This document shows, in pieces, positions 6,417-13,855 of a stretch of DNA of 16,320 nt. Within the stretch, counting starts at the first letter, position 1, and each line of letters starts with the position of its first letter. This DNA is from CAZZBK01 sp964652155 (GTDB lineage: Bacteria; Planctomycetota; Planctomycetia; Pirellulales; PNKZ01). Made by a program: the position numbers and the translations under genes. The notes under the pieces were generated by a model. That model was not told the DNA's origin, did not search any database, and saw nothing but the letters and a program-made list of their open reading frames with translations. The stretch is from NCBI GenBank assembly GCA_964652155.1, contig CAZZBK010000132.1:1-16320 (forward strand). Reading direction: 5' to 3'.

Positions 6417-8402
6417 GTGGCGAAGTTTCATGTTCCCAACACGTTCCTCGGCAAGCTCCGCGTGGTGCTCAGCGGACCGAGCCAATGGCGGCTCAACCGG
6501 TGGTACGGGCTGCTGCCCATCATCAACGCCTTCGAACCCGAGCTGATGAAGCTCAGCGACGGCGAGCTGCGCAAGCGTAGCCTGTCGTTGCGATACCGCG
6601 CCAAGAGCTTGGTCCCGCTGATGGAATTGCTCCCCGAGGCCTTTGCGGTGATCCGCGAAGCCGGTCGGCGAACGATCAACATGCGGCACTTCGACGTGCA
6701 GATGCTCGGCGGCTGCGCCATGCACACCGGTTGCATCGCCGAGATGCAAACGGGCGAGGGCAAAACACTCACCGCCACGCTGGGCATGTACCTCAACGCG
6801 CTCTCTGGGCGCGGCGCCCACCTGGCAACGGTCAACGATTATCTCGCCCGCCGCGATGCCGAGTGGATGCGCCCCATCTACGAACTGCTGGGGGTCTCGA
6901 TCGGCGTCATCGAGCAGCCGATGCGGCAAGACCAGCGCCGCAAGGAATACGCCTGCGACATCACCTACGGCACGTCCAAGGAGTTCGGGTTCGATTTCCT
7001 GCGTGACCGGCTATTGCTGCGAAAGATCCGCGAGCAGTCGTCCGATTTTCTCGGCAACATGCTGGGCTACACCGGAGACCTTGGCGGCGAGAAGCCCGTG
7101 CAGCCCGAGCCGCACTTCTGCCTCGTCGACGAAGCGGACAGCATTCTGATCGACGACGCCGGCACGCCATTGATCATCGGCATCGAAGGGACCGGCACCG
7201 AGAAAGAGAACACCGACGGCGAATGCTTCCGCTGGTCGGCCGAAATGCAGGATCGGTTTGTCGAGGACGAGCACTTCGAGTACGAGCACGACAAGCACAA
7301 GGTCGAATTGAACGCCGACGGCCGCAAGTTCGTGCGCGAGTTGCCGCGAACTGAGTTAATGCAGACCGTCGGCCTGACGACGCTCTACGAACACATCGAG
7401 CGGGCCATTCGCGTGCGGCTCGAATACTTTCGCGACGTGCAGTACGTGGTGCGCGACGGCGAGGTGCAGATTGTCGACGAGTTCACCGGGCGCATCGCCG
7501 AAGGGCGCAAATGGCGCGACGGCCTGCACGAGGCGGTCTCGGCGCGCGAGGGGCTGTACGAACCCGGCGGCAAGGGGGTTAAAGGGGGCGGCGGGCAAGC
7601 GGCGCGCGTCACCGTGCAAGACTTTTTCATTCGCTACCCACGCCTGGGCGGCATGACCGGCACGGCCTGGACCTCGGCCCGCGAGATGCGCAAAATCTAT
7701 AAGTGCCGCGTGGTCCCGATCCCCACGAATCGTCCCCCCATTCGCAAGAATTTCCCCACCCGAGTGTTTGGAACCGAAGCGGCCAAATGGCAGGCCGTGG
7801 CCGACGAGGTGCGCGAGATTCACGCCACCGGGCGGCCCGTGCTCATCGGCACCCGCTCGATCGACAAGAGCGAGAAACTGTCGGTGCTGCTCTCCGGCAT
7901 GGGCATCGAGCACACGGTGCTCAACGCGCACCGGGTCAAGGAAGAAGCCGAGATCATCTCCGAAGCGGGTCACGCCGGCAAAGTCACGGTCTCGACCAAC
8001 ATGGCGGGACGCGGCACCGACATCAAGCTCGGGCCCGGCGTGGCTGACCTCGGCGGCTTGCATGTGATCGCCACTGAAATGCACGACGCGGCACGCATCG
8101 ATCGCCAGCTCATGGGCCGTTGCGGTCGACAGGGGGACCCCGGCACCAACCGCCAATATCTGGCGCTCGACGACGAATTGCTCGAAGATGCCTTCGGGCC
8201 CAAAAAGGCCAAACGCTACAAACGCAAGGGGGAGCAATCCGCCGGGCCGTTCCATCACCTGGCCGGACTCTTCAAGCGGGCGCAGTACCGGATCGAAAAA
8301 CGTAATTTTCGCCAGCGCCGCGTGCTCTGCCACGTCGAGCGCGAACGGCACAAGATTCTGGTTCAAATGGGGCAGGACCCATATCTCGACAATCCCTCGT
8401 AA
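6417..8402 (+). CDS. Short SecA paralogue (motor-only SecA-like ATPase)
   Basis: This 661-aa protein is homologous to the preprotein translocase ATPase SecA. The N-terminus (FLGKL..., INAFEPELMKLSD) matches the start of SecA. Motor motifs are intact: Walker A GEGKT (113-117), DEAD box VDEADS (Asp238-Asp241), YGTSKEFGFDFLRD, the TGTA motif of NBD1, NMAGRGTDI (528-536) and MGRCGRQGDPG (566-576). The peptide-binding crosslinking domain lies between the NBD1 parts (about 265-390). After NBD2 the protein keeps only part of the long scaffold helix (RAQYRIEKRNFRQRR) and stops. The helical wing, IRA2 and the zinc-binding tail of normal SecA (about 850-1000 aa) are absent. The start is GTG 6417 with GGGAAG just upstream; TTG 6339 would lie inside the candidate -10 box. 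A full-length SecA elsewhere in the genome is assumed. The substrate is unknown; it could drive export of a special protein set, as SecA2 does, or have lost secretion. Confidence 0.88.
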   Translation: MAKFHVPNTFLGKLRVVLSGPSQWRLNRWYGLLPIINAFEPELMKLSDGELRKRSLSLRYRAKSLVPLMELLPEAFAVIREAGRRTINMRHFDVQMLGGCAMHTGCIAEMQTGEGKTLTATLGMYLNALSGRGAHLATVNDYLARRDAEWMRPIYELLGVSIGVIEQPMRQDQRRKEYACDITYGTSKEFGFDFLRDRLLLRKIREQSSDFLGNMLGYTGDLGGEKPVQPEPHFCLVDEADSILIDDAGTPLIIGIEGTGTEKENTDGECFRWSAEMQDRFVEDEHFEYEHDKHKVELNADGRKFVRELPRTELMQTVGLTTLYEHIERAIRVRLEYFRDVQYVVRDGEVQIVDEFTGRIAEGRKWRDGLHEAVSAREGLYEPGGKGVKGGGGQAARVTVQDFFIRYPRLGGMTGTAWTSAREMRKIYKCRVVPIPTNRPPIRKNFPTRVFGTEAAKWQAVADEVREIHATGRPVLIGTRSIDKSEKLSVLLSGMGIEHTVLNAHRVKEEAEIISEAGHAGKVTVSTNMAGRGTDIKLGPGVADLGGLHVIATEMHDAARIDRQLMGRCGRQGDPGTNRQYLALDDELLEDAFGPKKAKRYKRKGEQSAGPFHHLAGLFKRAQYRIEKRNFRQRRVLCHVERERHKILVQMGQDPYLDNPS

Positions 8403-8482
8403 GCGGCTCGGCGCCGCAGTCGAGCGTGTCGACCGCGGCGGTCCACTCAAGCCTGGGCAACGCGCACACCTGCATGGACTCC

Positions 8483-11400
8483 ATGTCGCGAACCATTGTC
8501 GATCCGCCGACCACCGCGCTGCTCGCCGACGGCTCACGCCTCGGCGGCTGGTGGCATGACGCGCCCGATGGTCGGATCGTCTGCGACTTGTGTCCCCGCG
8601 CTTGCTCGCTCAAGGCCGGCGATCGAGGGTTCTGCTTCGTGCGCGAAAACCGCGACGGACAAATGGTCCTGAGCACCTACGGTCGCAGCACGGGCTTTTG
8701 TATCGATCCGATCGAGAAGAAACCGCTCAATCATTTCTACCCGGGCACGAGCGTGTTGTCGTTCGGCACCGCTGGCTGCAACCTGGGTTGCAAGTTCTGC
8801 CAGAATTGGGACATCTCAAAGTCACGTGAGATTGAACGGCTCAGCGAGCAGGCCTCGCCCGATCAGATTGCGGAAGCGGCCTTGCGGCTGGGGTGCCGCA
8901 GCGTGGCCTTTACCTACAACGACCCCGTGGTCTGGGCCGAGTACGCGATCGACTCCGCCCGCGCGTGTCACGAGCGCGGCGTGCAGACCGTGGCGGTCAC
9001 GGCCGGGTACATCTCGCCCGCCGCGCGGAGCGCCTTCTACGAGGTCATGGACGCCGCGAACGTCGACCTCAAGGCGTTCACCGAACAGTTCTATCAACAC
9101 GAGACGCTTTCGCATTTGCAGCCCGTGCTCGATACACTGCATTGGCTCAAGCACGAGACCAACGTCTGGTTCGAGATCACGAACCTTGTCATCCCGCAGG
9201 CCAATGACGCGCTGGACGAGATTGGGCAGATGAGCGATTGGGTGCTGGAGCACGTGGGTCCCGACGTGCCCATTCACTTCACGGCCTTTCATCCCGACTT
9301 CCGCATGCGTGACCGCGGTCCGACGCCCCCCGAGACATTGCTCGCCTGCTACGAAGTGGCCCGGTCGCGCGGGCTGAATTATGTCTACGTTGGCAACGTG
9401 CATGATGTGCGGCATCAGAGCACCTACTGCCCAAGCTGCCGCGCGTTGCTCATAGAGCGTGACTGGTATGTGCTCGGCGCGTATCAGCTCGATGGCTCAC
9501 GCTGCCGCGCGTGCGGACACGAGATCGCGGGCCGCTTCGATCGCCAGCCGGGCGACTGGGGCGCGAAGCGACAGCCCGTGCGGATCGCCGACTTTGCCCC
9601 CGCGCCTCGCACCGTTACCCTGGGAGCCACGCCGATGTCATCGCCGTCCGCCTCGTCAACCCCTTCGGCCACCGCGCCCTTGGGGCGCACTTTAAGCCTC
9701 GCCGAGGAGCAAGCGATCTTGCAGAGCGCCGGCGCGCAACTGATCACAGCCCTCGTCGGGCGACCGTGGCCGCTGAGCGATCCGCAGTTGGCGGGGCTCG
9801 CCGACGGCAAGATACCTGGGCTGTTCGTGAGCCTTAAGCGGCGCGGACATTTGCGCGGCTGCTGCGGGTTCGTGGGACAACTCGTCCCCTTGCCACAGGC
9901 CATCGCCCATGCGGCGGCACGCACGGCGACCGACGATCATCGCTTTCCGCCCGTCTCGATCAGCGAACTGCCGTACCTCGACCTGGAAGTCTGGCTGCTC
10001 GGCCCTGGCGAAAGCGTCGCGGCACAAGGGTCTGATCGGGTGCAGGCCGTGCAGGTCGGCCGGCATGGCTTGCAAATCGCGCGCGGACAGCAAAGCGGTT
10101 TGCTCTTGCCGAGCGTGCCGGTCGAGCAAGGCTGGAACGCCGAGACGTTCCTGCAGCAGGTGTGTGTGAAGGCGGGTTTGCCCCCCACGGCCTGGCAGGA
10201 GCCCGACACGCGATTGGCGACCTTCGAGGGAATTGCCCTCAAACGGCCCATCGCCGAATTGGGACTGACGCTGCCCACGATCGACGCGCCACTGCCCATC
10301 ACGCGCGACGAACTCATGGCCCTAGCGCGCCATGCAGGCCAACTGCTCGTACAGCACTTGCAAGGGGGCGCGGCCAGCCCCTACGCACCCGAGCTGCGCG
10401 ACGCCCAAGTCTGTGGGCTCGCCATGCACGCCGAGTCGGTGCAGACCAAGCAGCGACTCGACATCTCGAAACTCGGCGTCCGGCCAGCACTCCCGTTGCA
10501 GGGGTCGATCTTCGAGTGCAGCCAGGCCTTGGCTCAAGCGATTCGACAGCAGCCGAATGTCGAACAGTTCCAGCAGTTGCGAATCGGCCTCACCATCGTC
10601 GGCGACGTGGCCTTGCATGGCACGCTGGCCGACGTCGACCTACGCGGCATCGACCCCGCCCACCGCGCGGCGTTCGTGATCGAGTCGAATCGATTCGCCT
10701 GGGTGTTCGATCCGAGCAAGAGCCCCGAACAGTTGGTGAGCGAGGCGACGCAGCGTGCCGAGATCCGGCCGCCAAGCCACGCCAGCGTGCAAAGCTTGGC
10801 CGTCCTCTCGACCGAAACCCGCGTGGCGATCATGCAACGGCCGCAAGCCAGCGCGGGTGCGCTGCTGCGGAGCGCCGCGCAAGCCGGCCGCTTCTACCCC
10901 GCCGAGCCCGTCGAGTTGAACCGCCAGCTCAACCAGTTCTTTGCGCGACCGTGTCCGGCGGCTGTGGCGACCCCGGCGGTCATGGTGCCGCATGCCGGGT
11001 GGATATTTTCCGGTCAATTGGCCGCCGACGTCTTGCGGCGCGCGATCGTGCCCCCCACGGTGATCGTCATCAGCCCCAAGCACACGCCGCAGGGAGTCGA
11101 GTGGGCCGTCGCGCCGCATGAGTTCTGGGCAATTCCGGGCGGCACCGTGGCCAACGATCTGGAACTGGCGCGCAAACTGGTTGGAGCCATCGATGGTTTG
11201 CAACTCGATGCCGCCGCGCACGCCCAGGAGCATGGCATCGAAGTTCAGTTGCCGATCATCGCTCGACTCTCGCCACAAGCTCGGGTCGTGGGCATCACGA
11301 TCGGCGGCGGCGACTTGCAGCGCTGCCGCGAGTTTGCCGCGGGATTGGCGCGGGTGCTCGACACGCTGAGCGTGCAACCGCTGCTCGTGATCAGCAGCGA

Positions 11401-11671
11401 CATGCATCATTTCGCCACCGAGGTCGAGAACCGCCGGCTCGACAAGCTCGCGCTCGACGCCCTCGACCGACTTGACCCCGCGCACCTGTACGACGTGGTG
11501 ACACGCAATCAGATCAGCATGTGCGGCGTGCTGCCGGCGGTGATCGTCATGGAGACCCTGCGCCAGCGCGGCGGCTTGAAGCACGTGGAACACGTCGGCT
11601 ACACCACGAGCGCCGAGGCGTCGGGGGACACGAGCCGCGTGGTCGGCTACGCTGGGGTCTTGCTCCGCTAG
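8483..11671 (+). CDS. AmmeMemoRadiSam fusion: radical SAM + AMMECR1 + Memo
   Basis: One 1062-aa polypeptide carries all three partners of the AmmeMemoRadiSam system. The N-terminal radical SAM enzyme (about 20-365) has the cluster motif Cys99-x3-Cys103-x2-Cys106 (GCNLGCKFC). It also has an N-terminal CDLCPRAC segment (Cys34, 37, 41) and a C-terminal zinc-knuckle-like pair (Cys316/319, Cys341/344). A Ser/Pro/Thr linker (385-402) precedes an AMMECR1 domain (about 403-595) with LRGCCG at 457-462. An unassigned segment covers about 605-775. The Memo domain (about 795-1062) has HAGW (His837), SPKH (His867), EHGIEVQLP (His917), SSDMHH (Asp973, His976) and MCG (Cys1014). These match the metal-binding positions of Memo proteins. 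The substrate and reaction are not established for any member. The start is uncertain: ATG 8483 fits family N-termini, with ATG 8474 and GTG 8426 in frame. It follows the SecA-like gene by 80 bp and precedes the DUF456 gene by 30 bp. Confidence 0.93.
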   Translation: MSRTIVDPPTTALLADGSRLGGWWHDAPDGRIVCDLCPRACSLKAGDRGFCFVRENRDGQMVLSTYGRSTGFCIDPIEKKPLNHFYPGTSVLSFGTAGCNLGCKFCQNWDISKSREIERLSEQASPDQIAEAALRLGCRSVAFTYNDPVVWAEYAIDSARACHERGVQTVAVTAGYISPAARSAFYEVMDAANVDLKAFTEQFYQHETLSHLQPVLDTLHWLKHETNVWFEITNLVIPQANDALDEIGQMSDWVLEHVGPDVPIHFTAFHPDFRMRDRGPTPPETLLACYEVARSRGLNYVYVGNVHDVRHQSTYCPSCRALLIERDWYVLGAYQLDGSRCRACGHEIAGRFDRQPGDWGAKRQPVRIADFAPAPRTVTLGATPMSSPSASSTPSATAPLGRTLSLAEEQAILQSAGAQLITALVGRPWPLSDPQLAGLADGKIPGLFVSLKRRGHLRGCCGFVGQLVPLPQAIAHAAARTATDDHRFPPVSISELPYLDLEVWLLGPGESVAAQGSDRVQAVQVGRHGLQIARGQQSGLLLPSVPVEQGWNAETFLQQVCVKAGLPPTAWQEPDTRLATFEGIALKRPIAELGLTLPTIDAPLPITRDELMALARHAGQLLVQHLQGGAASPYAPELRDAQVCGLAMHAESVQTKQRLDISKLGVRPALPLQGSIFECSQALAQAIRQQPNVEQFQQLRIGLTIVGDVALHGTLADVDLRGIDPAHRAAFVIESNRFAWVFDPSKSPEQLVSEATQRAEIRPPSHASVQSLAVLSTETRVAIMQRPQASAGALLRSAAQAGRFYPAEPVELNRQLNQFFARPCPAAVATPAVMVPHAGWIFSGQLAADVLRRAIVPPTVIVISPKHTPQGVEWAVAPHEFWAIPGGTVANDLELARKLVGAIDGLQLDAAAHAQEHGIEVQLPIIARLSPQARVVGITIGGGDLQRCREFAAGLARVLDTLSVQPLLVISSDMHHFATEVENRRLDKLALDALDRLDPAHLYDVVTRNQISMCGVLPAVIVMETLRQRGGLKHVEHVGYTTSAEASGDTSRVVGYAGVLLR
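9622..9637 (+). promoter_or_regulatory. Candidate internal ribosome binding site and start (AMMECR1 part)
   Basis: GGGAG at 9622-9626 lies 8 nt before an in-frame ATG (9635-9637, Met385 of the fusion). This is exactly in the linker between the radical SAM and AMMECR1 domains. It is a better initiation signal than the one at the annotated gene start. It may be a relic of a separate AMMECR1 gene or a working internal start giving a 678-aa AMMECR1-Memo product. Confidence 0.3.
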
Positions 11672-11701
11672 GTCTTGGGTCATGGAAGGTATGTGAGACG
11701 C

Positions 11702-12235
11702 ATGGAACTGACGCTGACACTGCTGTCCGCATTGTGCCTCGTGGCTCTGCTGCTGATCGGCTGGGTGCTGACCCTGCTGAGCTTGCCCGGCAACTGGCTG
11801 ATCGTCGTCGCGACGGCTCTGTACTCGTGGCTCATTGCGGATACATCGACCTGGGACATAAGCTGGACGCTGGTCATCGTGCTGGCTGTGCTCGCCGGGC
11901 TCGGTGAGGCAATCGAGCTGATCGCGGCGGCGGCGGGGGTCCAGCGTCTCGGCGGCAGTCGGCGCAGCGCACTGCTCTCCGGTGTCGGTTCGATCATTGG
12001 AGCGATTCTGGGGACCGCCTGGATTCCCGTGCCCATCGTCGGCACGGTGTTCGGAGCGTGTCTGGGCGCACTCGGCGGCGCGATGTTCGGCGAGTCGTGG
12101 AAAGGACGCCAGATCGATCACAATTGGCAGGTCGGCTTGGCCGCCTTCTGGGGGCGACTGCTCGGATCGATGGCCAAAATCCTGATCGCCAGCGTGCTGG
12201 TCACGGTCACGCTCGCCGGTCTGTTGATTCGCTAA
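11702..12235 (+). CDS. DUF456 family membrane protein
   Basis: This is a 177-aa integral membrane protein of the DUF456 family, whose function is unknown. Hydrophobic segments lie at about 2-24, 25-45, 54-82, 97-135 and 151-176. Family hallmarks are visible: LLSLPGNWLIVV near residues 27-38, GVQRLGGSRRSA before a Gly/Ala-rich hairpin (about 80-91), and the glycine-zipper-like stretch GTVFGACLGALGGAMFGE. Length is normal for the family. I chose ATG 11702 (MELTLTLLSA), since GGAAGG at 11684-11689 lies upstream (12 nt, somewhat long); an in-frame TTG at 11675 would add nine residues that do not look like family sequence. It begins 30 bp after the AmmeMemoRadiSam fusion on the same strand, so it is probably co-transcribed. 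It converges with the beta-helix gene, leaving only 11 bp between the stops. Confidence 0.88.
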   Translation: MELTLTLLSALCLVALLLIGWVLTLLSLPGNWLIVVATALYSWLIADTSTWDISWTLVIVLAVLAGLGEAIELIAAAAGVQRLGGSRRSALLSGVGSIIGAILGTAWIPVPIVGTVFGACLGALGGAMFGESWKGRQIDHNWQVGLAAFWGRLLGSMAKILIASVLVTVTLAGLLIR

Positions 12236-12246
12236 CGCACGTCATG

Positions 12247-13185
12247 CTAGGGGAGCGGCGCTGGCTCGGCCAGCGGCTCGGCGGGCAGGTCGGCGAAGAT
12301 GATCCGGCCGCCGTCTTGCATTGCGCGCGGGGCGGTGTGATCGAGCACCTCGCAACCGACGAGCGTGAGCACGCCGAGCGATTCGCTCCGCACCTGGACC
12401 GTGCCATTGTCGCCGATCAGCGCGGCGTTCACGCGGAGCTTCGAGTTGCCGGCCACGGTGATGCCGCTGCGCGCATTGCCGCGCGCCACGACATCGACGA
12501 GCAGGCAATTGTGCGTGCCGTCATGGGCATTGATGCCATCGAGCTGAAAGCCTTGTACGATCAGATTCGAGATCACGACATCATGCACATGATAGAGCGT
12601 GATGCCGACGCTCAGCGCGGCGTGGGTCAAGTCGTAGTCGCGCGGTGTCTTGGTCGGCTCGACACGAAAGTAGATCACCCCCTCGATCACGCACCACTGC
12701 CGCGGTTCAAGCCGAGGGAGCCGTGTTTGACCCACGGGGAGATGCACGCGCGGAGCGGGACGGCCAGCGATGAAGAGTTGCTGATAGCCCAGCCGCTGAG
12801 GACGAAATCGAAACACCCCCTGGCCGATATTTTCCCAACGTGCGGCAGGTACCGGCTGCGAGCCATCGAGGATGGCGCCGTTCCCTTCGATCACCAGCGG
12901 AGCGCCGGGCGATCCGCAATGCTGGGCGGCCGAGAGACTCATCGTCTCGCGGTACGGGACGCCCGTGTTGGCTAGCAGCACGCGATCGCCGACCTGGGCT
13001 AGGTGCAAGGCCCGATCGATCGTGCGAACCGGCCCCTCGCCACCGGCGGAGGCCTGCAGCATGCCGCTGCTCCGGTCATTGCCGCCGACATTGTTGACGT
13101 GGATATCGCGCGCGGCGGCCTCGCCCCCTGCGGTCCAGAGCAGGGCGCTGACAAGCAGCAAGCGAGCGAGTTGGCGATAGAGCAT
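12247..13185 (-). CDS. Secreted right-handed parallel beta-helix protein
   Basis: This 312-aa exported protein starts with a signal peptide (MLYRQLARLLLVSALLW, cleavage likely after EAAA). RDIHVNNVGGNDRSSG and GPVRTIDRALHLAQVGDRVLLA follow, the typical entry of pectate-lyase-like beta-helix proteins (phage-tail or surface polysaccharide-binding type). The C-terminal half has coil repeats such as VVISNLIVQGFQLDGINAHD, NCLLVDVVARGNARSGITVAGNS and LGVLTLVGCEVLD. It is short for the class and no catalytic set can be assigned. A carbohydrate-active or binding role is an inference from the fold. I chose ATG 13185 because the signal peptide starts there; an in-frame ATG at 13227 adds 14 polar residues before it. 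Neither start has a strong ribosome binding site. The gene appears to stand alone. Confidence 0.8.
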   Translation of the reverse strand: MLYRQLARLLLVSALLWTAGGEAAARDIHVNNVGGNDRSSGMLQASAGGEGPVRTIDRALHLAQVGDRVLLANTGVPYRETMSLSAAQHCGSPGAPLVIEGNGAILDGSQPVPAARWENIGQGVFRFRPQRLGYQQLFIAGRPAPRVHLPVGQTRLPRLEPRQWCVIEGVIYFRVEPTKTPRDYDLTHAALSVGITLYHVHDVVISNLIVQGFQLDGINAHDGTHNCLLVDVVARGNARSGITVAGNSKLRVNAALIGDNGTVQVRSESLGVLTLVGCEVLDHTAPRAMQDGGRIIFADLPAEPLAEPAPLP

Positions 13186-13483
13186 GGGCGCGTACCGTCG
13201 GTCTGGCGACGCAGTATGTATCGGCATTAGGACCGTTAGAATCGTTACTAACTACCCAAATGTCAAACATTAACCCGCAGAAGAGTCGCTTCGGGGGACG
13301 GTATCGCCGGACGTAGTGAGTCCGACACCTCTGAGAGCTGTGGCAATCTTGGCGAGATTAGCCGAAATAGCGGACGAGGAAAAATATGTGGGCAGTCGAC
13401 CGCTCGCGGCTCGATACCAAGACATGCTAGCACGCTGCTGTGTGTTGGCGATTCATCACCCTTGATTGAAGGACGATGCCAGC

Positions 13484-13855
13484 ATGGCTAAAGATGTCTT
13501 CCGGATCGTGACGCGCGGCGCCGATGGCAAAATTCGCATCAAGGACTACGCCAAGCACGACGCGATTGGCAAGATGCACGTGCAAGTCGGGATCGACGAT
13601 TGCAGCACCGACTTGGAACTGCGAGGCATGCCGGTCTTCCAAGGGCTGATTGGGCCCATCCCCGAAGGGAAGAACATCGTTCGCTACGAATCGCCCGAGG
13701 TGTTCGAGACGCTCACGAAAGAGTGGAGCACAGCCAAGGCCCCGCGGCGCACCCGTCGCAAGCCCTTCGAGATTCCGGCAAACCACTCGTTGAACCAGGC
13801 ACCGCCCGTGGCCTCGGCACCCGTCGCACCGACGGTCGAATCCGACCCGAGCTAG
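13484..13855 (+). CDS. 123-aa protein of unknown function
   Basis: I do not recognise a family. The first 80 residues look like a compact alpha/beta fold (MAKDVFRIVTRGADGKIRIKDY, then GKMHVQVGIDDCSTDLEL and GPIPEGKNIVRYESPEVFETL). A basic patch (KAPRRTRRKPFE, about 86-97) and a Pro/Ala/Val-rich disordered tail follow. No signal peptide or membrane segment is present, so it is probably cytoplasmic. The basic patch could contact nucleic acid, but nothing proves it. The start is ATG 13484 with AAGGA at 13468-13472, 11 nt upstream; an in-frame TTG at 13466 would overlap that site. The stop TAG shares its bases with the stop of the convergent gene. About 300 bp of non-coding DNA precedes it; no clear promoter was found there apart from a weak CGGAC/GTCCG stem at 13308-13324. 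Confidence 0.7.
   Translation: MAKDVFRIVTRGADGKIRIKDYAKHDAIGKMHVQVGIDDCSTDLELRGMPVFQGLIGPIPEGKNIVRYESPEVFETLTKEWSTAKAPRRTRRKPFEIPANHSLNQAPPVASAPVAPTVESDPS

Noticed and set aside
7356..8537. Minus-strand open frame of 393 aa opposite the SecA-like gene
   Set aside because: The plus strand encodes unmistakable SecA motor motifs; this frame has none.
10640..12121. Minus-strand open frame of 493 aa opposite the Memo domain and DUF456 gene
   Set aside because: Antisense shadow across two well-supported genes; rich in His, Gln, Arg and Asp with no recognisable motif.
6417..12235. Defence or toxin-antitoxin island
   Set aside because: None of the proteins carries nuclease, NTP-alarm, TIR or toxin features, and SecA-, AMMECR1-, Memo- and DUF456-type proteins are not known defence parts.
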